A DNA stretch of 64,000 nucleotides from Sediminispirochaeta smaragdinae DSM 11293 (GCF_000143985.1 NC_014364.1:4476582-4540581), one strand, 5' to 3'. Positions 18,489-26,864 are shown, numbered from the stretch's first letter. Numbers and translations are program-made. Notes: a model not told the origin generated them from the letters alone.

Positions 18489-18710
18489 AAAGAATTAGTT
18501 GGATATCTTTGTTTTGGCGAATCTGCACAAGTACCAATTGGCAAAACGCTGAATTCCTATGATGATAAGAGTTTCATTGATATCGGGTTAGGGTTACAAC
18601 CAGAATTATGCGGAAAAGGATATGGATTTGACTTTACTATATGTGGATTACGATGTGCGAAAAATATGCTCTCGGCTAAGCATAAAGCGTTATGTGTAAT
18701 TGCCCTATTT
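18489..18710 (+). pseudogene. Remnant of a GNAT acetyltransferase, cut by the IS
   Basis: Just right of the IS the reading frame gives ELVGYLCFGESAQVPIG, then LGLQPELCGKGYGFDFT, the acetyl-CoA binding loop of a GNAT protein. The N-terminal half is missing and is not found left of the IS. The C-terminus is also lost: after MLSAKH the frame becomes nonsense near GTTATGT (18691). It is probably non-functional. Confidence 0.7.
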
Positions 18711-18729
18711 TTAAAGGACTGGAGAATAC

Positions 18730-19518
18730 ATGATATTTACATCGACATTTGGAGAAATCAATTACGAGATAACAGGTACCGGAAGTCCATTATTAATGAT
18801 TCATGGTACTCCATTTTCCTCTAAAGAATGGTCCCAGATAAAAGATGCTTTAAAATATAAGTATGAAATCTATACATATGATTTGTTGGGATATGGGCTT
18901 TCTGAAAAGGCTGAAGATGTTTCTCTTGCAATCCAAAATAACGTATTATGTGAACTTTTGGATTTTTGGGATCTTGATAACCCAGATGTTGTCGCTCATG
19001 ATTTTGGAGGGGCAACACTTCTTCGCTCAATACTTCTGAATAATTGTCATTACAATAAAATAATGCTCATTGATGTTGTTGCATTAGCGCCATGGGGGTC
19101 GCCTTTTGTGCAGCATGTCAGAAAACATGAACATGTATTTAATGGAATACCCGACTATATTCATAAAGCCATGGTCCAAGCGTATATTAAAGATGCAATT
19201 TACTCAAAAGTAACAGATAAAGATATTGATTTTCTTGTTCAACCATGGCTATCAAGTTCAGGGAAGAAAGCTTTTTACCGGCAAATAGCTCAGATGGATC
19301 AAAAATATACAGATGAGATTGAAGATCGTCTTTTTCAAATAAAAAATGAGACAAGAATTTTGTGGGGCGAAGAAGATAATTGGATTCCTCTAAAAATCGG
19401 AAAACAATTACATAAAAAATTACCCAGTTCATCATTTAGAGCAATTCCGGAATCAAATCACTTGATGCAAATAGATAAACCAAATGAAATAATCAAGGAA
19501 ATAGAAGAGTTCTTCTAA
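18730..19518 (+). CDS. Alpha/beta hydrolase with aspartate nucleophile
   Basis: This 262-aa cytoplasmic hydrolase has an oxyanion motif MIHGTPFSSKEW (about residue 24), a nucleophile elbow VVAHDFGGAT (about 87) with Asp where esterases have Ser, a likely acid in WGEEDNW (about 216) and a catalytic His in ESNHLMQ (about 243). An Asp nucleophile is the rule for haloalkane dehalogenases and epoxide hydrolases, so a related reaction is likely, with the substrate unknown. The gene stands alone in the AT-rich region, with no strong ribosome-binding site; GGAG lies 7 bp upstream of the ATG. Confidence 0.75.
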   Translation: MIFTSTFGEINYEITGTGSPLLMIHGTPFSSKEWSQIKDALKYKYEIYTYDLLGYGLSEKAEDVSLAIQNNVLCELLDFWDLDNPDVVAHDFGGATLLRSILLNNCHYNKIMLIDVVALAPWGSPFVQHVRKHEHVFNGIPDYIHKAMVQAYIKDAIYSKVTDKDIDFLVQPWLSSSGKKAFYRQIAQMDQKYTDEIEDRLFQIKNETRILWGEEDNWIPLKIGKQLHKKLPSSSFRAIPESNHLMQIDKPNEIIKEIEEFF

Positions 19519-19681
19519 GATCATAAAAGCTCTAAAAAAACCAAAACCGACATTCGTGTCAGCCGCCTTGATATCAAAAACGTCGAAAGCCCATTAAGGG
19601 GGATGCACAAAATAGGAATTGAAGGGATGGTATATGCATGATATGCTTGAGGATAAAGAAAGTTGGGATGAAAGTTAGATT

Positions 19682-20167
19682 ATGAATGAAAAAGTTATCC
19701 CCTATAGTCCTAAGAATGGAAAAATCGGCTGCATGGTAGGAAAAGAGATTAAAGTAACACACAGTGTGTTACTTAAAGCACTCCAATTCTATATAACCGA
19801 CTATGGTCTACCGCAATCAAATTACAGCTATGGAATTTTACAATTCTCCGAAAAGAATAGCTTATTTACATTACTAGAAGAATCCTATACAGAGGCGAAA
19901 GAAATAAATGGAGAGATGTGGGTAAAAAATGAGCTACATAAACCTCTTTTGCTTCAACCAGGAAGATATCTAATGTTTATGAAATGGAATACTCCTCCTG
20001 GAGATAGAGGTACAAGCGCTCAGACCATAGGTTTTATCGAGTCGGATAATTGCCCTGATATAAGTTGGATGAATTGGAGTGGTTCCAATAATGATTGGCA
20101 TAAAGATACTGGCCCATACAAAGGTAACTTTATGATTGAACCTATCTATATTGAGATAGTTGAATAA
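19682..20167 (+). CDS. Hypothetical protein, 161 aa
   Basis: I do not recognise this protein. It has no signal peptide or membrane segment, and it is rich in short beta-type stretches and aromatic residues (LLLQPGRYLMFMKW, TIGFIESDN, FMIEPIYIEI). That suggests a small beta-sandwich. The ATG lies 1 bp after GTTAGAT, a sequence that fits an integron core site, and there is no good ribosome-binding site. A gap of more than 500 bp follows. Confidence 0.5.
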   Translation: MNEKVIPYSPKNGKIGCMVGKEIKVTHSVLLKALQFYITDYGLPQSNYSYGILQFSEKNSLFTLLEESYTEAKEINGEMWVKNELHKPLLLQPGRYLMFMKWNTPPGDRGTSAQTIGFIESDNCPDISWMNWSGSNNDWHKDTGPYKGNFMIEPIYIEIVE

Positions 20168-20686
20168 TCGCACGCTCGACTTCATTTAACACATATTAGG
20201 ATTCGAACTGTCAAGCATGAATTCCATCTAACTTTAAAGATTATTGTAATCGGATATTATTCTGATTGCAAAAGTCAGCAATCCTGTTATTCTCCTGATC
20301 ATGGAATGACGTATCCCCTAGGAGGAACGGGTATTGAATTGTTGCCGTCCTTTTATGGAAATGACAAGGTGATTCAAATTGTTAGAGAGAATACCCTGAA
20401 ATGAAGGCTCTTTCAGCTATAATCATGAAGCGAATGGATATAGCTAATACGAGAATGGTCATAGTAACAAAACAGGGCCAACTGAAAACGAACTAAAGGC
20501 AATACCCCAAAATTACTCAGGCTGTATATGGACTGAAAGAATAGATCGAATAGGAAGATTATATAAGCCAAATCTTTAAAAAATGGGTCTTGAAAAGCCG
20601 CTATCAAAGAAGAAGAATTTATGCATTATCTTCGTATCCATGGTCAATTTAAAGTAAAGAAATTATACTACCGTTTATGAGGGAGA
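20168..20686. other. Gene-free stretch with possible short remnants
   Basis: There is no convincing gene. Two short plus-strand frames of about 32 codons overlap by ATGA near 20401 (IELLPSFYGNDKVIQIVRENTLK, then a second frame ending VIVTKQGQLKTN). They may be debris of a longer gene. The first is preceded by CCTAGGAGG but has no recognisable homology. I see no promoter or terminator I would defend. Confidence 0.35.
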
Positions 20687-21262
20687 ATGATGAGCAAGCA
20701 ATTACTATTTCATTCTAGAGACGAATTCAGAAAATGGTTGCAAAACAATTGTTCCCAAGATGAAAGTGTCTGGTTACTATTTGAAAAGGGCAAGGATTCA
20801 ACAACCTTGTCTGCACACGATGCACTTAAAGAAGCTCTATGTTTTGGCTGGATTGACGGACAATTCGGCAAAGCTAATGAGAGTGATGATACAAAATATA
20901 GTAAGAAATTCTCACCTCGTAGGAAAAAAAGTAAATGGTCTGAGAAAAATAAGAAATTAGCAGAAGCATTAACTCAATCAGGATTAATGACTGAATATGG
21001 TCTTCAAGCTATTGAAGATGCAAAACGTGACGGAATGTGGAATCCCCAAAAAAAGAAAGACAACTTGGCAGAAAAGATATTGTTATTAGAATCAGCATTA
21101 ATAGAGTTTCCGGAACTATATGATACGTTTAAACATTATCCGCCGTCTGGCAGGAAAACATTATCATACTATTTTGCAGATGCTAAAAAAGAAGAAACCA
21201 AAAAGAAAAGGTTGACTCAGATAATAGATGCAATAAAGAGTAATAAAAAAAGCGTAATGTGA
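20687..21262 (+). CDS. YdeI/OmdA-family protein
   Basis: This 191-aa protein fits the YdeI/OmpD-associated family, with the signature segments ESVWLLFEKG, ALKEALCFGWIDGQFG, YSKKFSPRRKKSKWSEKN and, near the C-terminus, PPSGRKTLSYYFADAKKEETKKKR. Members have been linked to resistance to antimicrobial peptides and are otherwise poorly characterised. Two adjacent ATG codons (20687, 20690) follow GGGAG closely. It is a single gene. The next gene starts 89 bp after its stop, and GTTATGC lies in that gap. Confidence 0.8.
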   Translation: MMSKQLLFHSRDEFRKWLQNNCSQDESVWLLFEKGKDSTTLSAHDALKEALCFGWIDGQFGKANESDDTKYSKKFSPRRKKSKWSEKNKKLAEALTQSGLMTEYGLQAIEDAKRDGMWNPQKKKDNLAEKILLLESALIEFPELYDTFKHYPPSGRKTLSYYFADAKKEETKKKRLTQIIDAIKSNKKSVM

Positions 21263-21350
21263 TCTTGCTTAATGGCCTAATAGCAACTCGCATATTCACA
21301 AAACGTTATGCGTAAGTTTGATTCAAAAGGTAATAGGAGGAGAAATCACA

Positions 21351-21761
21351 ATGAAAAGTCGAATATCTACTGCTACAGAGGTCTTGAATTCCAGAATCGA
21401 AAAGGTCTGGGATGCTATTACGGATAATGAAAACTGGCAATGGCGAAGTGATCTTCAGAATCTTACAATACTTAGTGATAAGGAGTTTATCGAATACGGT
21501 AAAGGTGGAATGGAAATTCACTTTACAATAACGAAAAAAGAAGAATATAAAGTCTATGGTTTTACCATGGACAGCAAATATTTTTCTGGAGAATGGATAG
21601 GCAATTTTGAAAACTTATCGGATGGAAAGACAAAGATTACATTTACAGAATCCTTAGTGTATAAGAAACTGTTCCTCAGAATATTTGCAACGCTATTTAT
21701 TAATCTTAAGGCCATTCAAGACGTATATATGCGTGATTTGAAGAATAAACTGAATGAATAG
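21351..21761 (+). CDS. SRPBCC-fold protein (polyketide cyclase/START-like)
   Basis: This 136-aa protein with the SRPBCC pattern (STATEVLNSRIEKVWDAITDNENWQWRSDL, then alternating strands and a long C-terminal helix) probably binds a hydrophobic ligand. Its function is unknown. The start at 21351 has AGGAGG at good spacing; upstream in-frame codons lack one. GTTATGC lies 45 bp before the start. Confidence 0.78.
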   Translation: MKSRISTATEVLNSRIEKVWDAITDNENWQWRSDLQNLTILSDKEFIEYGKGGMEIHFTITKKEEYKVYGFTMDSKYFSGEWIGNFENLSDGKTKITFTESLVYKKLFLRIFATLFINLKAIQDVYMRDLKNKLNE

Positions 21762-21824
21762 CGCATGCAATTTCCGACCAACCATTTCTAAAAAACATAA
21801 ATTTTAACAATTAACGGGGTTACT

Positions 21825-22380
21825 ATGTCAATGAACCAACGCAATTATTTCATTCTTACTGGAGCAATGGGAGGTGGGAAGTCCACAATACTAAAGCTAC
21901 TGAAAAAAATGGATATTAATTGTGTCTCTGAACCAGCCAGAGTAATTTTGTATGAACAACGCTTGATATCAGCAGCTGGTGTTCCGGAAAATGATCCGAA
22001 TCTATTTACCCAATTGATGCTTTCAAGAGCTACAATTCTTTACAAGAATAATGCAGTTGAAAGAAGTCTGTTACATGTTTTTGATAGAGGAATACCTGAT
22101 CTAATTGCTTATGCAGAGCTATTTAATCTTGAAACAAACATCTACTATAATGCAGCTGAGGCATACAGATATAATCCAAATGTCTTTTTCTTCAAGGGAT
22201 GGGGGGGGAATTTATACAACTGATGACGAAAGAAAAATGACATATCAGCAAGCGAATGAATTTGGAGAAAGAGTTGCTGAAATATATAAAACTTTAGGAT
22301 ACAATATAATTGAAGTTCCGAGGGTTTCAGCTGAAGAACGGGCTGCATTTATTTATCAGAAGTTACATGAAATGAGTTAA
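21825..22380 (+). pseudogene. P-loop ATPase/kinase gene, frameshifted at an eight-G run
   Basis: The first frame (133 codons) carries the P-loop TGAMGGGKST (about residue 13), SEPAR and FDRGIPD, typical of small AAA/kinase-like ATPases. It runs out at FFFKGWGGN. The second half continues in another frame after GGGGGGGG (22201-22208) with IYTTDDERKMTYQQANEFGERVAEIYKTLGY, the usual C-terminal half of the family. One extra G explains the break. It could be a mutation, a sequencing error or a slippage-prone switch. If restored, the protein would be about 185 aa. Confidence 0.75.
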
Positions 22381-22492
22381 TTGAGTCATAAATTTGATAA
22401 ACGGAATGGTCAGGAATAGCGGATAGGTAATTTCGCATTGCTTCATCAAAATTGGCCATTGGGCGAAGATTAAAAACGATACAGAGGAAACC

Positions 22493-23038
22493 ATGGAACA
22501 AACAATTCCTAAAAAGAAAAACTATGTCATTAACATTGAATCAAATAGATTGCTGTTACGAAATATTTTACCCAAAGATAAGAATTTTATAATTGACCTT
22601 TGGACCAATTCAGACGTTACAGAATACATGGGTGGCCCTAGAGATAGAAACAAAATGAACATCGACGTACAGGAAAATATTGATAATCCTTTTCAAGACG
22701 AATATGACCTTTGGATTTTGGTAGATAAAGCTACAGGAACTTCAATTGGACATTGCGGATTACTTAAAAAAGATGTAGAGGGAATCGACGAGACTGAAGT
22801 AATCTATGTCATAGATATCAAATTTTGGGGAAAAGGCTATGCCACAGAAATTGCGCATATGCTTATTGATTATGCTTTTAAAGTAAAAAAACTCAATAGC
22901 GTTATTGCATTAATAAAACCTCAAAATACGGCATCTGAAAAAGTAGCTTCCAATATAGGCATGAGACTGGAAAAAGAAATTATCAGACAGGGAAATATAC
23001 CAATGCTGCTGTATAGAAAAGAAAATGATAAAACATAG
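22493..23038 (+). CDS. GNAT acetyltransferase (RimJ/RimL-like)
   Basis: This 181-aa protein has the ribosomal-protein-acetyltransferase layout: ESNRLLLRNILPKDKNFI near the start, IGHCGLLKKD in the central sheet, and the acetyl-CoA loop FWGKGYATEIAHML (about residue 118), then a NTASEKVASNIGMRLEKE ending. The acceptor is unknown. The ATG has a weak AGAGGAAACC upstream. An imperfect palindrome follows its stop at 23069-23104. Confidence 0.83.
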   Translation: MEQTIPKKKNYVINIESNRLLLRNILPKDKNFIIDLWTNSDVTEYMGGPRDRNKMNIDVQENIDNPFQDEYDLWILVDKATGTSIGHCGLLKKDVEGIDETEVIYVIDIKFWGKGYATEIAHMLIDYAFKVKKLNSVIALIKPQNTASEKVASNIGMRLEKEIIRQGNIPMLLYRKENDKT

Positions 23039-23068
23039 ACTTCAATCGATAACTACAGGGAATACATT

Positions 23069-23104
23069 GCAGCTTTGGCAAATTACCCATTTGCACAGTT
23101 CTGC
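23069..23104. repeat. Imperfect inverted repeat after the acetyltransferase gene
   Basis: GCAAAT (23078-23083) pairs with ATTTGC (23089-23094), and GCAG (23069-23072) with CTGC (23101-23104), with unpaired bases between. There is no T run, so it is not an ordinary terminator. It resembles the extrahelical-base palindromes of cassette recombination sites only loosely. Confidence 0.35.
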
Positions 23105-23212
23105 AAAAAGTATGATATACTTTTTCCCAATTATTCATACCTACAAGGGGCCTGGTTAACTTCGAATGTTCACGGAATGCGATAGAATATCGGAGACAAA
23201 AGGAAGAATTAC

Positions 23213-23770
23213 ATGATAAACATTAGGCATGCAAATATTTCTGAAAAAGAAAAAACGTATAGATGGTTATGTTTATCTGATACAGCTAATTTACACATGG
23301 GTATACCGGATTATCCAGAAAGTCCGATACCTGATTGGGTTCAATTTCAAAATGAGTTTGAAGATTTTTACTATCTCGAGAGTGGAAGGCAAAAAGGCTC
23401 TATGATGATCATCGAAAGTGATAAAGAAGAAATTGGATGCTTATGTTATGCCTGCTTTCACTTAAGACCAGATTCTGCAGAACTGGATATTTGGCTGAAG
23501 GAAAAGAGGTATTGCGGGAAAGGGTTCGGACCGCAAGCACTGCACCTACTTGTGCAATATGTAGCTGAGAAGCAAAACGTTAAAAAGTTTATCATTAGGC
23601 CATCTGAAAAAAACATTAGGGCAATCGCGGCATATGAAAAAGTTGGTTTTATCAGAACCAGGAATAAAGAAAATACAATTCGGAAATATCTAAAACACAC
23701 ATATTTGAAAAAACATGGTGCAGGTGATTATGGTTTTAGAAATACAGCAGTCCTAATAATGGAGAAATAA
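23213..23770 (+). CDS. GNAT acetyltransferase
   Basis: This 185-aa protein has a conserved IRHANISEKEKTYRWLC start, IESDKEEIGCLCY and DIWLKEKRYCGKGFGPQALHLLV, the last being the CoA-binding segment. RPSEKNIRAIAAYEKVGFIRT follows, which is typical of small-molecule or aminoglycoside N-acetyltransferases related to AAC(6')-like proteins. The substrate is unknown. The ATG is preceded by GGAAG at 7 bp. The next small gene begins 3 bp after its stop. Confidence 0.82.
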   Translation: MINIRHANISEKEKTYRWLCLSDTANLHMGIPDYPESPIPDWVQFQNEFEDFYYLESGRQKGSMMIIESDKEEIGCLCYACFHLRPDSAELDIWLKEKRYCGKGFGPQALHLLVQYVAEKQNVKKFIIRPSEKNIRAIAAYEKVGFIRTRNKENTIRKYLKHTYLKKHGAGDYGFRNTAVLIMEK

Positions 23771-23773
23771 TGT

Positions 23774-24055
23774 ATGCATCTGTTAGCAGAAAATGCTTTA
23801 TGGGAAACTATTTCTGAGTTTGTAACTCCTGATGGAAATGTAATAAACGCAAGAGGAGAAACAGAGATTATCATTAATAAGAATAAAATAGAAAATAGTG
23901 ACATGAATGGGTTTGAAGTGATTATCCGCAACAACCATGTATGTAAAGCTTATGGAGCTCTCTATAATAACGATGAGCTAATCAATTCCTGGAACGCAAA
24001 TATGAATCGGAAGGGAAAAGCGCATAATAAAGCATCACGGTACATACACTTTTAA
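23774..24055 (+). CDS. Hypothetical protein, 93 aa
   Basis: I do not recognise this protein. It is polar and without membrane or signal segments. The frame starts right after the acetyltransferase stop and ends 13 bp before the next VOC gene, so it would be co-transcribed with both. The sequence stays open and has plausible composition, but there is no clear ribosome-binding site. It may be a real small gene or the remains of a larger one. Confidence 0.4.
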   Translation: MHLLAENALWETISEFVTPDGNVINARGETEIIINKNKIENSDMNGFEVIIRNNHVCKAYGALYNNDELINSWNANMNRKGKAHNKASRYIHF

Positions 24056-24068
24056 ACAGAGGCTAATA

Positions 24069-24461
24069 ATGAAACTGGAAGGATTTGGAATATTCGTCAA
24101 CGACATGGCATTGATGGTTCGCTTTTATAGAGACGTTTTAGGGTTTGATATCAAAGAAGATGAAAACACAACAAATGTATTTTTAGAAAAAGATGGAACA
24201 TTGTTCTTGCTTTATCGTAGGACTGATTTTGAAAAGATGGTAAATCACAATTTTAAATATGTACAAAAATTAAATGGTCATAGTGAGATAGCTTTAAGCG
24301 TAGAGAATTTTGAAGCTGTTGATAGAACATATAATGAAGTCCTTAGCAAAGGGGCTGTTTCCGTACTTGAGCCGACAACAGAACCATGGGGACAAAGAAC
24401 CTGTTATATAGCAGATCCTGAAGGGAATTTAGTTGAAATTGGTTCATTTCAGAAGGAGTAA
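24069..24461 (+). CDS. VOC (glyoxalase/bleomycin-resistance fold) protein
   Basis: This 130-aa two-module VOC protein has FGIFVNDMALMVRFYRDVLGF at the start, ALSVENFEAVDRTYNEVLSKGA in the middle, and TCYIADPEGNLVEIGSF at the end. The terminal Glu in LVEIG is a likely metal ligand. Relatives are lyases, dioxygenases or antibiotic-binding proteins, and the exact role cannot be assigned. It lies 13 bp after a hypothetical gene. Confidence 0.82.
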   Translation: MKLEGFGIFVNDMALMVRFYRDVLGFDIKEDENTTNVFLEKDGTLFLLYRRTDFEKMVNHNFKYVQKLNGHSEIALSVENFEAVDRTYNEVLSKGAVSVLEPTTEPWGQRTCYIADPEGNLVEIGSFQKE

Positions 24462-24603
24462 TTGGAATCAGCACCTATCTGAAATGATGAAAAACGTTTT
24501 ATTAATGTTCCTTCCTGTCTTGATTTGAGGCTTCTCTTAGAGTTGTGAGATATTTCGAAAATCGATATCATAATAGGCTGATAGGATCAATCAAGGAGAT
24601 GGA

Positions 24604-25023
24604 GTGAAACAATCAATTGTTCATATCGCTTTAGTTGTTAGAGATTATGATGAAGCCATTGATTTCTATACGCAGAAGTTAGGGTTTACTTTATTAGAAG
24701 ATACTTACCAGCCTGAGCAAGATAAACGATGGGTTGTCGTAGCCCCTCCTGGTTCGGAAGGAACTTCCATTCTCTTGGCTAGAGCTTCAAAAGAAGAGCA
24801 GGTTCCATTTATCGGAAATCAAGCAGGTGGGCGGGTTTTCCTATTTCTCCGTACCGATGATTTTTGGCGTGATTATGATAGAATGCAATCGATTGGAATT
24901 ACGTTTGTGAGGTCACCCAAAGAAGCAGAATATGGCATAGTTGCGGTATTTGAAGATTTATATGGGAATTTATGGGATCTGGTTCAATTTGCAAAGGACC
25001 ATTTGCTAACAAAGGGGTTATAA
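24604..25023 (+). CDS. VOC-family protein
   Basis: This 139-aa VOC protein starts at GTG (24604) with GGAG 5 bp upstream. It shows VHIALVVRDYDEAIDFYTQKLGFTLLEDT and ends AVFEDLYGNLWDLVQF. Between these, VVVAPPGSEGTSILLARA and FLRTDDF are typical of the family. In the last motif Asp replaces the usual metal-binding Glu. It could be a binding protein rather than a metalloenzyme, with the function unknown. Confidence 0.8.
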   Translation: MKQSIVHIALVVRDYDEAIDFYTQKLGFTLLEDTYQPEQDKRWVVVAPPGSEGTSILLARASKEEQVPFIGNQAGGRVFLFLRTDDFWRDYDRMQSIGITFVRSPKEAEYGIVAVFEDLYGNLWDLVQFAKDHLLTKGL

Positions 25024-25373
25024 AGAAATCTTGTCAAGGAAGATCATATTATGATACATGGCTATCCATCTACATCTTTCCTGATCTTTGTCACATTTGG
25101 TTTTCCCATGTTTTTTTACGTATGGTACTATTGTTTTGGACCGCTGATTTGGTGCGAAAGACATATGCCGACCAGCTCCACCGGTCCTGTAAGTTCGTAT
25201 ATCCTCGGACGGTACATGAAAATTTCGACTAAAATTCGTAAATGAAGCCTTATCAGCCATGGTTATCTGCATAAAATTCATGTTGATAAAAGAAGTTATG
25301 CGAAAGTCTTTTTCAGAAGAAATTTGAAGAGTTATCGTGCCATCCTTAGCACGATTTGAAGGAGAGGAAGCGG
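25024..25373. other. Gene-poor stretch with one doubtful small frame
   Basis: A plus-strand frame at 25051-25245 (64 codons) has one strongly hydrophobic segment (FLIFVTFGFPMFFYVWYYCF) and could be a small membrane protein, but it has no ribosome-binding site or recognisable homologue. GCATAA (25270) and TTATGC (25297) form a short inverted pair. The second is part of GTTATGCGAAAGT, closely like GTTATGCGTAAGT at 21303. Confidence 0.35.
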
Positions 25374-25684
25374 ATGATCAAAATAAAAAGTATTGATGAA
25401 AACACTTACAAAAACTTTTTGAGAAGATGGTTAAACTCTATGCAGAAGAATCAATTCAAGCGGGAAGATGGAAAGAATCAGAAAAATTATTACCTAATAA
25501 ATATGAAACTCCAAATAATTATATGTACAATATTCTAAATGATGAAGCAGTTGTCGGATATATTTGGGCAGGAAGTGATGGTCCTGAGAAAAAAGAAGTT
25601 TTTATTTATGCTTTTGAAGGATTTGAAGACTTAGACTCTGCAATAACCATCCGTGGTTATTGCAGGAGAGTTCAAACTTCCTGA
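25374..25684 (+). pseudogene. Frameshifted and truncated GNAT-like gene
   Basis: The ATG at 25374 has GGAGAGGAAG upstream and begins MIKIKSIDENTYKNFL. The frame is then lost at a T run near 25415, and the next frame continues MVKLYAEESIQAGRWKESE, PNNYMYNILNDEAVVGYIW and KEVFIYAFEGFEDL. Those are the N-terminal two-thirds of a GNAT protein. The CoA-binding loop that should follow is absent; the frame ends after a perfect hairpin. It is almost certainly non-functional. Confidence 0.7.
25638..25665. repeat. Perfect 12-bp hairpin inside the GNAT remnant
   Basis: CTGCAATAACCA (25638-25649) and TGGTTATTGCAG (25654-25665) are exact complements around TCCG. There is no T run on the plus strand. It lies where the acetyltransferase frame stops resembling its family, 30 bp before the large palindrome at 25696. 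Confidence 0.7.
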
Positions 25685-25695
25685 AAAAGACCTAC

Positions 25696-25793
25696 GCATA
25701 ACAGGGGCTATGTGCTTCGTCGCTATACGTTCCTCGGGCTTCGCCAAACTGGCCCTGCGGGCAACGACACATATTCGCGGGACGTTTAGACGC
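25696..25793. repeat. attC-like imperfect palindrome
   Basis: The stretch starts GCATAAC and ends CGTTTAGACGC. TATGTG (25709-25714) pairs with CACATA (25768-25773), and CGTCGC (25718-25723) with GCAACG (25761-25766) with one G-T pair, leaving two unpaired bases on the left arm. GGGC/GCCC pairs nearer the centre, and the outer ends pair roughly. It is GC-rich in an AT-rich setting and has no T run. This is the layout of an integron cassette recombination site, but the terminal boxes deviate from the textbook RYYYAAC/GTTRRRY consensus. Confidence 0.45.
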
Positions 25794-25885
25794 CACTTAA
25801 GCGATCATTTAAATCAACACGCTTGAAATTTCAAATCAGATTATATATATTAGAGATAAGAACAATGTAAGAACGGAGGTGCGTC

Positions 25886-26092
25886 ATGATTAAACAACTT
25901 CAAAAGATCGGCAATAGTCGAGGAATAATTATTGATCGTGCCATTCTCGATCTGCTCAATGTGCCAGAAGATTCCTCTTTCGAAGTAACCCAGGAGAATG
26001 GTGGATTGTTCCTTCGCCCTCTTTCTGTCAAAGAAGCATATGAACAGGTCGCCAAGAAGCACCGAAAGTCACTAAACAAGCTCGCTAAGTAA
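25886..26092 (+). CDS. AbrB/MazE-type antitoxin
   Basis: This 68-aa protein has a SpoVT-AbrB swapped-hairpin DNA-binding domain: MIKQLQKIGNSRGIIIDRAILDLLNV, then SFEVTQENGGLFLRPL. A short helical tail (residues 46-68) would neutralise the toxin encoded 1 bp downstream. The ATG has a strong GGAGG. It should autoregulate the pair. The pairing of an AbrB-type antitoxin with a Doc-type toxin is known in bacteria. Confidence 0.85.
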   Translation: MIKQLQKIGNSRGIIIDRAILDLLNVPEDSSFEVTQENGGLFLRPLSVKEAYEQVAKKHRKSLNKLAK

Positions 26093-26093
26093 T

Positions 26094-26444
26094 ATGAATA
26101 TTCGCTTTCGGACACTCGAGGAAGTGCAAGAGATTCATAGAAGTGAGATTGCAACAGCTGGTGGTGCTCCTGGGATCAGAGATATAGACAGACTCAAGTC
26201 TGCCATTGGAGCAGCACAAACTACATTTGATGGCAAGCTTCTAATGGGCACGTTTGAGATAGCAGCTACGTATGTTCATTCCATCGCATTCAATCATCCT
26301 TTCCTCGATGACAATAAAAGAACAGCAACTGCAGCAGGCCTCACATTTTTGTTTTTGAATGGTTATACACTTGAAGAAGGCTACGACGAGGAGCTTACCG
26401 ATACAGTCCTTAAGCTGGTGAAAGGTGAAATCAGTCTCTTTTAA
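26094..26444 (+). CDS. Doc-type toxin (Fic fold kinase)
   Basis: This 116-aa Doc-family toxin has the active-site motif HPFLDDNKRTA (about residues 68-78), in which D replaces the usual G after the first acidic residue. Doc proteins phosphorylate elongation factor Tu. The upstream TAGGGA-type family feature GGAPGIRDIDRLKSAIG is present. The ATG lies one base after the antitoxin stop, so translation is coupled. A nested palindrome follows at 26463-26536. Confidence 0.88.
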   Translation: MNIRFRTLEEVQEIHRSEIATAGGAPGIRDIDRLKSAIGAAQTTFDGKLLMGTFEIAATYVHSIAFNHPFLDDNKRTATAAGLTFLFLNGYTLEEGYDEELTDTVLKLVKGEISLF

Positions 26445-26462
26445 TGATTTCAAAAAAGAGGC

Positions 26463-26536
26463 GTTAAACGATCATGAAGTTCTTTATAGCGAAAGTTCTG
26501 TTGAGGCACCCTCATTCACCTACGGCCAACTTTCGC
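26463..26536. repeat. Nested palindrome after the Doc gene
   Basis: GTTAAAC (26463-26469) is followed by GCGAAAGTT (26489-26497), an inner hairpin TGAGG/CCTCA (26502-26514), and AACTTTCGC (26528-26536), which is exactly complementary to the outer arm. There is no T run. It is either a toxin-antitoxin transcription end or a cassette-type recombination site. Confidence 0.5.
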
Positions 26537-26605
26537 CATTTGCTGGAAGTTATAGGAAATTTAAAATAACTTGATTTATACTTATCTTATAATTATAATA
26601 TAATT

Positions 26606-26860
26606 ATGATATCCTTTGAATGGGATAAGGCAAAAAATGCGATCAATATTCAAAAGCATGGCGTTTCATTTGAAGAAGCACAATCCGTGTTTTATGATGA
26701 ATCGCACTCTGATTTAGAAGATAGATTCATTATGTTGGGATTTAGTAGCCACTTACGCTTATTAGTTGTTTGCCACTGTATACGAAAGAAAAAATCCGTA
26801 ATCCGAATTATCTCAGCTCGTAAAGCTACTACTAACGAATCAAAATACTATGGAGGGTGA
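26606..26860 (+). CDS. brnT: BrnT-type ribonuclease toxin
   Basis: This 84-aa protein has the BrnT pattern: FEWDKAKNAINIQKHGVSFEEAQSVF, then a middle sheet with LLVVCHCIR and the terminal IRIISARKAT. BrnT is an RNase with a RelE-like fold that halts translation. The ATG follows an AT-rich promoter-like stretch and has no clear ribosome-binding site. The frame ends 4 bp before the start chosen for the antitoxin. Confidence 0.9.
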   Translation: MISFEWDKAKNAINIQKHGVSFEEAQSVFYDESHSDLEDRFIMLGFSSHLRLLVVCHCIRKKKSVIRIISARKATTNESKYYGG

Positions 26861-26864
26861 TATT

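Noticed and set aside
20300-20520. A gene in the 20.2-20.6 kb gap
   Set aside because: The two short frames lack recognisable family features, so they are reported only as possible debris.
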